Shown piece after piece: positions 1 to 12,721 of a DNA stretch of 64,000 bases. The stretch is taken from the NCBI GenBank assembly GCA_021464245.1, contig JADCRB010000064.1, positions 1,198,218 to 1,262,217 on the forward strand, in the 5' to 3' direction. A model generated the notes under the pieces. The model searched no databases, had not been told where the DNA came from, and saw only the letters and a program-made list of their open reading frames with translations. Made by a program: the position numbers and the translations under genes. This DNA comes from Carallia brachiata (lineage: Eukaryota > Streptophyta > Magnoliopsida > Malpighiales > Rhizophoraceae). Every line of letters begins with the position of its first letter. Positions within the stretch are counted from its first letter, which is position 1.

Positions 1-705
1 TTCTAAAAAACTTAATTTAGATTTTTGAATTTTTTAATTTAATAAAGTCTCAATAATTGTAATTTTTATTAATTAGTGTCTTAATCAATAATTGTAATCT
101 TTCTTCATATATCCTATTAAAATTAGAATTGTAATTGCAATAGATTTTAAGATTCCATATGCACGTAATCCTTTTTTCACATATAAAAGTATAAGTATCC
201 TATTATTTTTCTTAACTAAATTTCTTAATTTCAAGTTTTAACTTGTTCATCTAAAGTCTCAATAATTGTAATCTTTATTAATTAGTGTCTTAATCAATAA
301 GTGTAATCTTTCTCTATATATCCTATTAAAATTAGAATTGTAATTTTAATAGACTTTAAGATCTCATATGCATGTGGTCCTTTTTTCACATATAAAAGTA
401 TAATTAAGTATCCTTTTATTTTTCTTAACTAAACTTCTTAATTTCAAGTTTCAACTTTTCATCTAAATAATTTTGTATCAAGATTAGTGCTCATAATTAA
501 TTATAGTTATTTAAGTTTTTTGAGTTATAGTTTTTTCTTAATTTTTTTATTTTATTTTTTAACTTTTTATTTAATATATACATAAAACATAAACTCTAGA
601 TTATTACTCATAATATGAATTATATAAGGGTTTAGACTTCTAAAATAGGATTTGTATGAAATACTTTAAAAGCTCTAAAGATATAGAAAAAAGTAAACTT
701 CTTCA
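1..705. other. AT-rich flank left of the large duplicated block
   Basis: No gene is visible. The first 470 bases are an imperfect direct repeat (separate entry). From about 580 the sequence becomes similar to 19075-19230 and 38570-38720, which lie upstream of the second orphan AP promoter, so this is old AP-flanking DNA. Confidence 0.6.
44..472. repeat. Two-copy direct tandem repeat, period about 209 bp
   Basis: Copy one runs about 44-252 and copy two about 253-472. Both begin with aaagtctcaataattgtaat and share the later landmarks ccttttttcacatataaaag and tttttcttaactaaa. Similarity is high but imperfect, with small indels. Confidence 0.75.
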
Positions 706-1309
706 CTGCGTCTTATGTGGTAAAAGTAGCTTTTATCCATAAGTGACAACTTATCTATTTTCTCCTTCATCAAATTTCAATTATTTTATCATTCATATTA
801 TTTTATTGTTAATTTATTACTACTTAAAAGTTTTAAGTTAGTATTTTGCAAAAATATTGTACTTACTAAGACAAAAGATAAAGATATATACGTACAGTAA
901 ATGCATTTAAATTAAATTCTAATATGAATTTTGTAATAGCCAACAATTTACGCCGTGTTTGGAGACAAACTACAATACTTACATAGAATTTTATAACTTA
1001 GTTACAATTAGACTATAATACTTACACTAAAAGAAGAGAAACAACGTAGATGGTTTTGGATGACACTTATTATACAATAAATCAATATAACCTCTACACT
1101 GAAATAATTATCATTTTCAAATACAAACCTTGTGTTTTTTACTTTTAATCATGTATGTGAGTAATTCTGTCATATAATTAAATGCAAACTATTGTAATTA
1201 TATTTCAAATGAGTCTTAAACATTAATTACTTGAAGGTACATTACAAAGAATTTTCCATTATTGACCCTTAAAAGCTTAACGTAACTACTGAGTACTAGC
1301 TAATTTATT

Positions 1310-1540
1310 CTGGGAAGAGCTTTTGTAACTATTATATACAATATTATAAAAAAAATTATATAACGTGTTAAAAATATTATAAAAAGTACAATTATATATT
1401 AAAAAAAATTTTAATTTTTTACTGTTGCATATCATATAATTTCTTATAACATATCATATAATTTTTTTAATTTTTAATTATGTTATATAATTTTTTCTGT
1501 TATATTATATATCACAACTACAAAAATTACCTAATAAAAC
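1310..1540. mobile_element. AT-rich MITE-like insertion in orphan promoter 1
   Basis: This piece separates ctagctaatttatt from the W-box region of the orphan promoter; the paralogous promoters at 19789 and 39278 have no such insertion. Its ends form an imperfect inverted repeat (left tttgtaactattatata, right the complement of a stretch reading tttgtagttgtgatata). The same insertion is at 22105-22340. I cannot fix the exact ends or a target-site duplication. Confidence 0.45.
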
Positions 1541-1562
1541 AATCATTTAATTTTTTCTTTTA

Positions 1563-1770
1563 TTTGACCTCTCCTCCCTGTTGATGTTTGACTGGTCGTT
1601 GGACAGACTTGGATATTGTTCTGGCTTTGTCCTTTCCGGACAGTAGGGTATCTTCAAAGAAACGAAATGTTAAAAGACCATGCGCTTCATGCTGCCCTTT
1701 TTTAATTTCTGCACTTCCGTTCCCTAGACACAGGAAGACAGACGGGCATGGCCGGAGAGTCTTTTTACAT
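1563..1770 (-). pseudogene. Orphan AP promoter 1 (remnant of a lost AP gene)
   Basis: The stretch is similar to the proximal promoters of AP-1, AP-5 and AP-6. It has the W-box TTGACC (1564-1569), the motif tgatgtttgactgg with W-box TTGACT (1588-1593), a ttccggacag stretch, and the cgaaatgttaa ... catgcgcttc stretch. No AP leader or exon 1 follows on the lower-coordinate side, where exon 1 would have to lie; the MITE-like insertion and unrelated DNA follow instead. I read it as what is left of a deleted AP copy. Any reading frame here is incidental. Confidence 0.65.
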
Positions 1771-2853
1771 TTTTTATGCTTTGCTACCCATTATCTTTAT
1801 CTAATTAACTTGCACACGTGCTTTTTTTTTTTTTTTTTCCCTAAAAACATACTTACACATGTTATAGTTTCTCGAAAAACTTGCAATGTTTTAGAAAAAA
1901 AAAATTTAGAAAACTATTTAGCTGTTCTTTAGGTGGTGTAAGTAGCTGCAAGGAGTGGGAATCAGCGAACCAACCAACAGAAAAAGGGCAAATAATTCCA
2001 TTTGTGTTATTGCTGAAAGGGAAAGGATGAAATGGCAAAAGGGCAGTTACTGGATACCTAAAACTGTGGGCCTACCTGCTTGCTTTTGTTTTAAATATTC
2101 TTATCTACGTTATTTATCTTCTTTTAGTATGGTTTTTTGATGTTTTTTTGAACTGTTTTGTATAATTTGATATTGTATATTCTTTTCAAGAAAGAAAAAT
2201 CATGTTTCGTTCACCTAAATAATTTTAAAATAATAATAAATTAATATAAAAATATCAAATGATTAAATTTATAAAAATAAAAAATAAATAAATTATTAAA
2301 TTTTATTGAATAAAATTGTAATGTTATTTATTTCAATTTATTTGCAGTCATGATAAAACTCTTTTGAGAATTTGGCTTGCAATGTATTTAATGCAAAATT
2401 GAATGCTGAACAGTTTTATTTGTCAATATTTATTTCAGCCATTTGAAGTCAGTAGTTAAAGTAATTAGAAACAATTAATTACAATACAATTGAACAATTC
2501 AAAGTTCGCTCATATCTTTATCTTAGATGGATAGGAAATAGTTTTATTTATTAAGAAATGCAATTGCTAGTCTGTGAAATTATAAATATGGTTAAAGAAA
2601 ACTGAAATTAATAAATTGTAATAAATAAATTAATACACTTAAAAATTATATTGAGCCGACAAATTAATGAACTGGCACATTCTCTTTCAACTATCACATC
2701 GTTAGAACATTGATGTCGTATAATTAATAGAAAGTGGGGTAAAATATACCGTAACATGTTACATATGTTGCGAACTTTTCATATAAAATAATTAATGGTG
2801 GCATATTTCTATTATAAAGTGTCGTCAATTTATTCAATTATATCATTTATTGT
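1771..2853. other. Noncoding AP distal-upstream DNA
   Basis: It holds one minisatellite-like unit (1770-1910) with a CACGTG core near 1817. A conserved stretch at about 1950-2150 recurs near 12000-12200, 20150-20350, 22750-22960 and 39650-39850. Reading frames here shift between copies and are not credible genes. Confidence 0.55.
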
Positions 2854-3110
2854 TTAGAGTTGATGTTTAATTTTATTATTGGTTGAAAACAACAAATCAA
2901 TTCTTTTATGTTTTAGCAGAGTGGATCCCACGCGGTGTTCCAATTTCTGCCCAAGAGAGTCGAAAGGTGAGTTTAGGGCGGTAATTGAATTGTTCATCGA
3001 TAGGGGAATATAATTTTTGAAACGATGATTCTGGCAAGTAGCCATGCTATGCCAAGATGAAGACCCCAAGGACAACGACATATAAAATTAGACAGATTGG
3101 CCGTCCAGCC
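2854..3110. promoter_or_regulatory. Conserved noncoding block (G-box lost in this copy)
   Basis: About 250 bp are well conserved at 23652-23910 and 40560-40810. The other two copies carry a palindromic G-box CACGTG inside ggatcccacgtggtg; here the same site reads CACGCG (2929-2934). A 75-codon minus-strand frame is open in the first two copies, not the third, and has no recognisable domain. A regulatory role is inference. Confidence 0.4.
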
Positions 3111-3887
3111 ACTTATTAGCATTTTATTTACCTCGAATCTACGATAATTAGGTTCTACTCTAAAACGCACACAGTATAATCATAAACTAGAAAAGCGATG
3201 TTCAGAATTTTTATAAATTTTTTTATCGTGTAGCATGTTTTATATCTAAAGGTGTTAAAAATATATTTTGCATTGAAATTAGTAATTTGTGTGAGTATGA
3301 ATGTTTATTGTAAGTTCAATTGGGTTAAATAATTTATTAAAATAAAAAAATTAATTATTTGTAAGAAATAAAGTGTTTTAGTCTATCTACTCATATAATA
3401 AACGATTTTATATAACTAATAATTTGAGAAGGAGGAAAGTGAGAGAGAGGAAAGCTAACTTTCTTCCTCAGCTCATCAAAATCATTTTTCCTAAAATTGA
3501 AAGATTTAGAGAAAAATTATTAATTTCTATATTTTTATTGAAAGACTATATTACCTTTATTATATATTAATAACTACAATTTTACTTAAAATAAAAAAAT
3601 CTCTACATTCTTTAAAACTTAATTAATTTTTTAATAAAAAATTGTACAAATGTTTTGTGTATAATATATAATATATTTTTTTGCAGGGTAAATTAGAATT
3701 CTTATATATATTATTTTCTCTCCCTCACTTTACACCCTTTTTCAAATAAGAAATTTATAATTTTTTTTCTCCTATCACCTCTTCTCAGATACCAGAGAGG
3801 ATGAAATTTTTTTTTCCTTTAATAATCCTTTCCCTTACTTTCTCTCCTCCATTTTCCTTTGCCCCTAGGATTTTATCCAACCATATT
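3111..3887. other. AT-rich spacer
   Basis: No gene or clear element is visible. The stretch is conserved in block 2 (23911-24689) and partly in 20790-21340 and 40811-41530. Confidence 0.5.
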
Positions 3888-4722
3888 AGTTTCTTAAAAA
3901 ACTTGCCACATGTTTGGCATGAGAGAGAATCATAGTATTTTTATACAATTTTTATGATTTGTAACACATTATCTTTAAATAACTTGCATATGTTTTAGGT
4001 AAATTTAAGTGCAATTCGGTGTTTACCTGCTTTGAAGAGTTTTGTTTAAACGAACCCTAAGCCCAATTAATGAATAGTTTGCTTTATCATACTAGTAATA
4101 GGCCAATATAGTAGTGTTGTAATCTTGCTTTGTGCGAATCTTTTCGATGCTTTTGTGTGGGATTTATGTACGATATTATTTATATTAATGCAATGATTAC
4201 TGTGTTAAAACAAAAAAACAAAACTTGCACATGTTTTAGTTTCTCAAAAAACTTGTTCATGTTTTAGTTTCTTAAAAAACTTGCACATGTTTGGCGTCAT
4301 AGAGAATCATAATATTTTAATAAATTTTTTAAATGATTTGTTACATATTTCTTTATCTAACTTGCAAATTTTTTTAGTTTCTCAAAAAACTTGCAGATGT
4401 TTGCGTTTCCTAAGAACTTGCACATGTTTGGCGTGAGAGAGATTAATCTTAGTATTTTAATACACTTTTTTTTTAATGATTTGTTACATATTATCTTTAT
4501 CTAAATTACAAATTTTTTAGCTTCTCAAAAAACTTGCAGATGTTTGCTTGTGTTTTAGAGTCTCAACAAACTTGCACATGTTTGGCCTAAGAGAGAATCT
4601 TAGTATTTTAATACATTTTTTATGGTTTGTTACATATTATCTTTATCTAACATGCAGATTTTTTAGTTTTCCAAAAACTTGCACATGTTTTAGTTTCTCA
4701 AAAACATGTTTTAAACCTCAAA
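3888..4722. repeat. Minisatellite array (unit about 110-120 bp), copy 1
   Basis: Repeated landmarks in order are acttgcacatgttt, ggcgtgagagagaatc, tagtattttaatac, gatttgttacatattatctt and agtttctcaaaaaac. One unit lies at 3888-4000; after an interruption roughly four to five units lie at 4215-4722. Single units of the same family stand about 250-330 bp upstream of AP start codons (for example 10200-10280 and 17765-17830), so the array seems to have grown from AP upstream sequence. Confidence 0.75.
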
Positions 4723-5383
4723 TACGAGACATTGTAAGAACAAATGGAAATGCCTCCACCGGGTGTAGGACGGACACTGCTGTTCAGTGCCACCTTTCCA
4801 AATGAGATACCGGTCTGCTTTCCTTCCTGTACAATGTTCTCTTTGTTGCTATATTTCCCTACACAACAGGCGTCTCAGAAAACAAATTATAAAAATAAAT
4901 AATAATAATTGAATGTTTTTGATGAATATGCGAGGTTTGATAATATAGATTTTTATTGATGGAAGGAGGCCATTGAGCATGTTCCTATTTGTTTGTACAA
5001 AAAACTACTTTAAAATACTGCTAAAATCACAATTCAAAAAGCAAAAAATTTAAATCAAAATTAAATAAGAAAACATATTACAGTCCGCCCAACGTACTGA
5101 CATATCCTTAGTATTATAAATAAATCGAGAAGGACATTGCTACGTAAACTAAGGTAATAAAATATTATTTTTTTTGTTTTTCCTTTGTATAAAATTAAGA
5201 TTTAAATTTAAATAAGTATTACTGTAAAATATAAAGTATACACATATATAAAATTTGTTAAAAGAATTTTTTCAAAAAATAAAAAAATATTATTATCTTA
5301 TATGTGTGTACAATCTAAGTATACAAAATATATATACCAAACATTTTTGAATCAATGTTGCAAACGACACACTTGCATCACTT
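4723..5383. other. Noncoding conserved spacer
   Basis: It carries a block with gcctccaccgggtgt and tgccacctttccaaa that recurs near 25670 and 42000. No coding frame survives across the three copies. Confidence 0.5.
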
Positions 5384-5548
5384 GAGCATTTGGCCTAACG
5401 GTGGAGCAATAGCACAAATGGTGGGGGTAATGACTTTGATAATACTAAGTAGGAATTCAAATTCTTACCTGATTTACAGTTCTCCTTCAATGTTTAAGTT
5501 CAAACTCCCGACTATTAGGCCAAAGATAATAATAATAATAATAATAAA
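5384..5548 (+). mobile_element. SINE-like tRNA-derived retroposon, copy 1
   Basis: The head has a Pol III A-box-like motif (tagcacaaatgg, 5410-5421) and, 40 bp later, a degenerate B box (the copy at 26325 keeps ggttcaaattc). It ends in an (aat)n tail. Paralogous positions near 42655 and 55450 lack it: there the text runs directly from atcact into aacatta. I could not define a clean target-site duplication. Confidence 0.5.
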
Positions 5549-6054
5549 ACATTACTGAATATTTTGTATCCTCTTCCAACATGAAAATGACAGATTAAAC
5601 TAAAATATCATGACTTGGAGGTTGAAACGCTCAGCTGTTGACACACATAATTCATGCGGGCAGTGCAGCAGATATACACATGTAAATCATTTCTTTTTCT
5701 TTTTCCAATAAAAAGATTTATTACGACTATATCAATTGTCGAATCTGTGGGTCAGAGTCTGAATAATTCTCATTTATTATGTCTTCTTTAACATAACTCA
5801 TGAAAAGAAACCCACAACTTAAATACTGTTGAATTTAAGTAAACGCCTCTTCCTAGCTGACCAAACAATGTTAACGAATCTGAAATCAAGAGTATGTAAG
5901 TCATGATCGAATCAGACAAATTTATAGGTCTAAACTTCAAAGTGTTATCCATGAAATTCGAATCCAAATTAATAGTGGAAGAAACACACTAAATTATCAT
6001 CCAAAATTACTTTGAGTGCTACATGTACATCATTTCAGATAAGAAGAACGGGCT
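5549..6054. other. Noncoding spacer
   Basis: The sequence is similar to 26485-27180, 42660-42830 and 55455-55620. No gene is visible. Confidence 0.5.
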
Positions 6055-6480
6055 CATATTGATTTATTGAATTTTCCCATTATAGCTGCAAATGTACAAA
6101 GATAAGTTACCGTAATTTCCTGCAGAGATGGAGGGAAGAGAATTAAATTTCGATAGGCAATCGCTTTTCCTTTGCCTGAATACTTTATTTCTGCAGGTTT
6201 ATAAATTTGCCCACAACATTTTTCTAACAAGGTGCAAATTATCAGTATATATTGATAAAAAAACCCAATCAAAAAACGTACCAAGAAATAGAAATTTCAG
6301 CTAGAAAAATAAGGGAGAATGGACCAAGGAAAGCCTCCCCAAGTAAAGCAGGCACGCATCACGCTCGTAGCAGAGGAAAAATTAACGGACTTATGGCGGA
6401 AAATAAGGACGGATTTAGGAAAGCCGAAAGCATAGCTCAAACCAACGGTTATTTTCTCTATCATAATTAGAACTATTGAA
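6055..6480 (-). pseudogene. DUF1005 3'-UTR remnant, copy 1
   Basis: The stretch matches the downstream region of the intact DUF1005 gene (55600-56060), including tttattgaa...ttcccattatagctgcaa (a poly(A)-signal region on the minus strand). No DUF1005 coding sequence is attached. At about 7190-7205 the text ggttgtcacggcag, which in the intact locus lies just past the DUF1005 stop, runs into AP 3'-flanking DNA. Confidence 0.6.
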
Positions 6481-7200
6481 AAATAAGAGGATATTTTAAA
6501 AAATTTAAATTTTACATAAGAAATAAAAGTCAAGTATTATTTAATAAGAGAATAAATAAAGATATTAGAATCTCATATGAAAAAAAATATTAAGTATTAC
6601 TTATTTATAGATCACTAAGTTGCTTATATTTCATAAACCAAAGAGTCATAAAAGATTTCATGCAACTCAGTCTCAAACCCAATATAAGCAAGTTCATGCG
6701 GCCTTACGTGGTGGTCCCTCGAGCCCAATTTTTTGAAATCATTTAAAATTTTCAGTCAAATTAACCGTTATTTAACTGTCGGAAAACACTACAATCATTG
6801 TGTCTATTATCTACCTTTATGATTATAATTCCCTTTTATAAGTCTTAAAGCTTGAACCAATATACAAAAATTATCTTCTTCTCCAAAAAATATCTATTCA
6901 TATACTCTTTTCTTACATACACTTTTTGCCGTTGGAATTCGTTGGAATTCGCTGGGTTAATCAAAATCAAAATTGTTTTATCACCCACTATTTAAAATGC
7001 ACATTAGTAAGGTCTATTGTATCATAAGAAAATAGTCGATTCAATTTATTGTACTATCTTAATTTAATAATATGAAAAAAAATTATATTTAAAAACAATA
7101 CTTAACATGACTCAGATAATTTATATTTTTAACTATTTATTTGCATCTATTTTTTTGTTTATTTTACTTTATTATTTCTAAACAGAAGTAATTGGTTGTC
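6481..7200. other. AT-rich spacer
   Basis: No gene is seen. It is collinear with 27605-28275 in block 2. Confidence 0.5.
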
Positions 7201-7630
7201 ACGGCAGGTTAGCTCAAAAGCCCACTTGCCCAGATTTTAAACCAATTTAAGCACATAAATACAACATAAAGTATCGCGTTTGAGTTTTTTCGAAGATGGG
7301 TAGTCATTAATACGATTTTCCCATTTTTTCTCATTTGGAGATCTTAGGTTTGCCGAAATTATACTATTAATGGTTAGAATTTGTGCACAAGTTAAGTTTA
7401 GAAGCTGAGTCAATTTGTATTTAAAGATCATGTTGTTGGAACCTATCTGTGCTTTTCCAGTTTGACTGAAGAACACGGCACAAGCAGAAAAGCACAATGT
7501 TATTGATAGAATCTATGGTAGATCGATGGCCTCAACCTTGACCTTGTTCTCTAGCTGAACGCATGAGAGCAATTTTGAAGAGAAACAAGGAAGAAAATAA
7601 TTGTAATTAAGCAATAGAGTTTTGAATTGT

Positions 7631-9944
7631 TGGTATGATCCATTGAAACTTTTTGATCTGGGACTAGACGAAGACAAACTTGTTACCTTCAATTAATCAA
7701 TAGATGCTAAATATGGACAAAAAAAAGGGCGAAAAAAAAAAATTCCGTCGCAGTCCACAGTAGATATAAGGTACAAGAGCATTGAAAAAGGGAAATATTC
7801 AGGTTTGGATTACACTTATGACAAGGGTTCAAGGGGGGAGAAAGGGAAGAATAAACCTTAAAATGCATGATTAGGATTGGGTTAGGAGGTGAGTCCCTTT
7901 CAGGTAATCTTATAATGCTGTTGGGAAATAATAAGTTGGTAATAAAGGATACAGAGGGGTGATGACCCGAATTTCCTTGGCTCATTACACGTTTCCTTGT
8001 CTGTTTACAAACTAGCAGCACTAATTTCATTAACAGAACTGTAAAGTATTATTCTTACTTTTTTATTTTACTAACAAAAGGAAAAAAAAATAAAAAATTG
8101 CAGTCATAATGTTAAAATCCAATGTCTTGGATTATTATTTGCCTGGACGTGGTTCAAAATGGGTTCTAAACGATCAAAAAATAAAGTTTGCTTTCTCTAT
8201 GCAATTGCAAAGCATTTGTTCTCCAACACCTTATGACTTGCCAGCAAGTGGAATCAAACCCTAGGCTATACCATTTTTGAAATCTATTATCAGGATAAGA
8301 AGCCTGTGAACAGTCCCTTCTTGTTAAAGTTTCAAATCTATGGCGTAGTTTTATGGGAGACAGATGCTCAATGAAAACTTGGTCAAAACTATCTAATTAG
8401 CAGAGCATTTTTCTTAAGAGAAAATGTATATGAGTCGGTATTTAGTGTGTCGATTTTTATTCTGAATAAAACCCTGACTGTTATTTTTAAAACAAAAATT
8501 GATATTTTTATAACACTTGTTATTTTTACATTTCAAAAATATCATTTACAATCTCAAAAATAACAAGCGCAGTTTATTCAAAGACAAAATCCGAAACATT
8601 TTACCCGACCCATGTAAACTTACTCTTTTCCCAATCCCGTTTCGGAAACAGAGCTAGCAAAATTCGCACTAATTTCAGTCCAGTTCCAAGTCGAACCAGC
8701 CCGATGGTCAGGACTTCATAATAATGACTGTCAATGTTTCTTTTTCCGGAGCAAAGCAATGACTATGAAAGTTTAATCAACTGGACTTAAACTTTATTGA
8801 CCTCAAGAATAAAATTAACTGGAGGAGGCTGTTGGTTCCTACTCCAACTACCGGACATTCCGACAAAACAAAAGTTTCAATTGAGATAAGTGTAAAAAGG
8901 AAAAAGTTTTTAGCTTCAAATTAGAAATAAGAATGAAGTAATATATATTATTAAATAATTAAATTTTTAAAAAAATAATTTATCAAATAAAATTTTATTA
9001 TTATTTAAATATTATCATGTAATTTTACTGATTTAAAAATAGACCTAAATATTTTTGTCCAACTAAGCCAACAAGAATGATTAAGAATCATCTTACCTTG
9101 TGAACCAATACCCAAAGCAAAATTCTTTTACAAACTTCCTTCTAGGGTTTTTAAAAAAAAAAATTCTTGTGAGGGCATTGCGAAGAAAAAATGCAGGTTA
9201 GACTTATCGTCTATTCGCAAACCACAAAAATCAGCTGCAATTACCTACACATTGGTGATACAATTTTTTTTTTTAAAAAAAAATCAAAAATTAATTTGTT
9301 TGCATATCATTTTACATTTAGATTTCTATTTTTACCTGTCACATTAATGTTACCTATCAGTTATATACCATATAAGCTTGTTCCTGTTCCACAAAATAAT
9401 TTCACCTGGCCTGGACCAAAAAGGTTAAAAAGTTGAGGTGAGGTTCCAAGGCTTAACGCTACGTCTTCTAGTGCATCATATCTTTTTACGTGTCATACTG
9501 CAATCAATTCGTCCTGCCAGAACATTGGGACCAATCCATGTGCACACAACAATCTAACGGCTAAAATAATCTTGACCTACCCGAGTTGGACTGACTCGTT
9601 GCAAGTAAAGAGCAGCGTATCATCAATATCGAAGACCCAAGCATCCCTTCCGTCCTTGACACGGACCACTGACTTAGCGAATTCGAGCGAGTCCTGAGCA
9701 ACAAAATTGGAGTCGGACCAGAACTGGGTCTTCATTTAGTCCCTCACGTACCTCTCGCATCTCGAAGGAACAGTCTCCAGCAACCGGCGTTGTTGGTTTC
9801 CAGGGACAACTTCCAGCTGGAGCAGTACAGATCGTTGTCTTTGGTGCGGGCACTGCTGATGGTGAATGGTTGACGAGAAACGGTGGCGGAAACGAGGGTA
9901 AAGAGTACCTGGAGGAGAAAGAGGAGGGATTGAGAAGCGGCCAT
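7631..9944 (-). pseudogene. AP-1: acid phosphatase pseudogene (exons 2-3 deleted, exon 1 frameshifted)
   Basis: Exon 1 spans 9581-9944 and starts with MAASQSLL and a hydrophobic signal peptide. The frame is lost by a one-base deletion near 9771-9777, and in the original frame a TAA stop stands at 9736-9738. HAD motif I survives as VFDIDDTLL near 9620, and the donor is gtaggt instead of gtacgt. Of exon 2 only its first ~27 bases remain (7631-7657). Compared with AP-3, about 686 bp holding the rest of exon 2, intron 2 and exon 3 are missing, with gaattgt joined directly to tggtatgatcc at 7630/7631. Intron 1 is otherwise well kept. Not functional as a phosphatase. Confidence 0.85.
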
Positions 9945-9991
9945 CGATGAAATTGAAGGGTGCTGTCCATAATGGCAGAGCTCTCTAGCTG

Positions 9992-10028
9992 ATTTATATT
10001 GAATTCTCTCCGTCGTTGATGTTTGACT
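9992..10028 (-). promoter_or_regulatory. AP-1 promoter: TATA box and W-box
   Basis: On the minus strand a TATAAAT box (9992-9998) lies about 50 bp upstream of the MAASQ start, and a W-box core TTGACT (10023-10028, plus strand) further up. The same layout is seen for the other AP copies. The pseudogene may still be transcribed; that is inference. Confidence 0.5.
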
Positions 10029-10350
10029 GGCCTAGCCTCCTCTCCGGACAGCAGCGTATCCTTAAGGAAACAAAATGTTAAACGGCCATGTGCTTCTGCT
10101 CGTGACTTCGTGTCATGCTAGATCACGGCGCCCCTTTTGTATTTCTCCGGTTCCGTTTCCTAGACTTAGGAAAAGAGAAGCGGGCATGGCGGGGGAGAAA
10201 ATCATAGTATTTTTATACATTTTTCACGATTTGTTACACATTATCTTTATGTAATTTGCACATGTTTTAGTTTCTTAATGAAATGATATTTACTGTTTGT
10301 TCAATAAATAAATAAATAAAATTAAAAATAAAAATAAAAACCTTGCACTC

Positions 10351-10643
10351 TTTTTTTTTTTTTTTGAGTAAGAAGAAGAAACATTTATTGAATCAAATTA
10401 CAGTTTCTTACATCTATTTGAACTAAAGGAAAGACATGTAAGCAAAAATCATCCAGCAATTGTTCAACACTACCAGTTAAAGCAAGCTTTTCCAATGCAT
10501 GGACTATCTTGCATGTTGAGGTGACGACTCACATGAAAAGAGGCGAAATATGCGAAATTTGAAGACAAGGCTTTGATATCTTCCGCCGCTTGACCAGCCG
10601 TGGTATTCATCTCTTTTGCATTTTTGAGAGCTTGGATAGCCAA
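10351..10643 (-). mobile_element. 5'-truncated LINE fragment with reverse-transcriptase-like/RNase H C-terminus
   Basis: Read on the minus strand, the fragment encodes LAIQALKNAKEM, then DIKALSSNFAYFASFHVSR, and after a frame change VHALEKLAL and a TAA stop, followed by an AATAAA-like signal and poly(A) (poly-T at 10351-10365). This resembles the C-terminal RNase H-like (RVT_3) region of plant LINEs. It sits inside a minisatellite unit, with cttgcac on both sides as a likely target-site duplication. Only its 5' third remains in block 2. Confidence 0.65.
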
Positions 10644-10660
10644 AAAAAAACAAAAAAAAC

Positions 10661-11074
10661 TTGCACACATTTTTATACATTTTTTCAAAGGTTTTTTTTT
10701 AGCACAAAAAAAAAATTATGCATATAGCATGTAGGTCATTAAATGTGTAGGTTAAGGCCGAAAATCACTCATTTTGTCTTCATTCAATTTCCCTCAAATG
10801 GAAAACCTCCGCTCGAATACTGATGGAACTTATATGATGTGTAACAAAAAACCTCACACTACGTTCAGACTTATACAAATTTTAACAAGGAAGTGTTAGA
10901 TGGCTGAAGTCTCACGGCCTGGGCTAAGCCATAATATATTTTTTTTTTTGAAAAATTTTTGGAGTAATAGTAGATATGTTTAAAATAATACTAAGTATAT
11001 TTAATGTTTAATTTTGAAAAAAAAAATAAAACATTTTTTTAAACTCAGTATACCTAGACCGAAATAGTTTGTAC
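10661..11074. other. AT-rich spacer
   Basis: No gene is visible. From about 10785 the sequence is missing from block 2, where it is removed by a ~1.4 kb deletion. Confidence 0.5.
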
Positions 11075-11655
11075 TCTACTAAATAAAGCATAAAGAAGTC
11101 GGCATATCTTAAGCATGCTATTGATTCTCTCCTCACTTGTCATCAAATCTCCATGAGTCAAAAACAAAACCGGGTTTTCATCTGTAATAGAATCAAAAAT
11201 AAAAAGACATGATGAATTGATTTTTTTTTTTCCCCTTTTGTTGTGAGGGCAGAATGCACATTCAGATTTCAGCCATAGAAGGCTAATAATCTTAAAAGTT
11301 CTTTTTTTTTTTTTGGATTATGTCTTATTTGTCAAATAACTTCCAAATAATATTTGGGCTAAAATGCTCAAAGAGACAATGTCTTACTATGGACAAGCCA
11401 ATCTTGGGAAACTCAATATGAGAGCGAAAATATTTAACGAGGAAAGAATAAATAAGGAATTAACAACGAAAGTTTATGGAATCTGATTATTTACAATTTC
11501 CAGTTTGACAACTTCTTAGTTAAGAAGATGGAAATCAACCGTCGTTGCATATTGCAGGTCTTACAACCTAAAGTTGCAACCCACTAAAATTTACCTGTGC
11601 TGATTAATAGCGATGCAACTGTTTGACCACATGATGAACTACACAAAGACATGTG
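11075..11655. repeat. Inverted copy of the 48878-50550 segment, without its insertions
   Basis: The reverse complement of this stretch matches 48878-50550 (landmarks: cttctttatgctttatttag, gcattttagcccaaa, ctaagaagttgtcaaact). The partner carries two insertions, a retroposon at 49200-50010 and a ~215-bp piece at 50113-50330; this copy is the empty site for both. No gene is recognisable in it. Confidence 0.7.
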
Positions 11656-12698
11656 ATGAACTAAAACATGTGCAAGATTTTTGAGAAACTAAAACATGTG
11701 CAAGTTAGATAAAGATAATGTGTAACAAAATCATAAAAAAAAATTGTGTAAAAATAGTATGATTCTCTCTCACGCCAAACATGTGCATGTTATTAAGGAA
11801 CTAAAAAGATGTGCAAATTTTTTCGGAGAAACTAAAACATGTGCAAGTTATAATGTGTAACAAACTTCTGAAAAAACTATTTTAACTAATAGTTTGGTAG
11901 TAAGTTAATTGTTCTTCTTTAATATTGACTTGGGTTTGAGTTTTGTTAAAGTGAGCGAGATTGTTATGATGTAATGTTGAGTTTTAAACTTATTAACATC
12001 AAAATTAAACTCGGGGAATTCCTATTAATTGTGTTACTGTTAAAAGGGTAAGGATAGAATTGGTAAAGAGGCAGTCACGGGAAACCCAAAAATGTGAGTG
12101 CACCAGCTTTCTTTTGTTTTAAATATTTTTATTTATGTATTTTATTTTTTTTAGTATTGTTTTTCAATGTTTTTCTGATTGTTTTGTATAATATGATACT
12201 GTATGTTAAATGATTAAATTTATAAAAAAAATAAACAAATTATCACATTTCGTTAATTAAAACTATATTATTTGTTTCAGCCTATTTGAAGCTATGTAAT
12301 TAAACTTATATAAGAATTTGTCTTGTAATGCATTAAATGTAAAATTGAATGCTAAATTCTTTTATTTGTTAGTATTTGTTCCAGCTGTTTAAAGTTAGTA
12401 ATTTAGGTTGTTGAAAAGAGTGACTTTTAACTGTGAAATATGGATTCCAATCACATATCCTTATCTTAGATGGAGAGGAAATAGTTTTATTTATTAGGAA
12501 ATAAAATTTCTATTTTGTGAAATTATAAATATGGTTAAAGAAAACAAAATTTAATAAATTGTAATAAATAAATTAATACACTTAAAAAGCACTAAATCAA
12601 AAGGAATTATTTCGAATGGACACGTTAATGAACTCACACATTCTCTTTCAACAATCAAATCGTTTGAATATTAATGTCATATAATTTGTAATGTCATC
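11656..12698. other. Inverted minisatellite units and AP distal-upstream DNA
   Basis: 11656-11880 holds minisatellite units in inverted orientation. 11990-12200 matches the conserved stretch at 20150-20350, and 12200 onward matches 2200-2750. No gene is seen. Confidence 0.5.
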
Positions 12699-12699
12699 T

Positions 12700-12721
12700 A
12701 TATATATATATATATATATAT
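12700..12721. repeat. (TA)n microsatellite
   Basis: A run of alternating T and A, present but of different length in block 2 (32407-32435). Confidence 0.9.

Noticed and set aside
2854..3081. 75-codon minus-strand frame conserved at 23652-23879
   Set aside because: Broken in the third copy at 40560 and without a recognisable domain; better explained as conserved noncoding DNA.
7707..8030. 107-codon minus-strand frame, also at 29463-29801
   Set aside because: Lies in AP intron 1; similar only because the introns are copies of one another.
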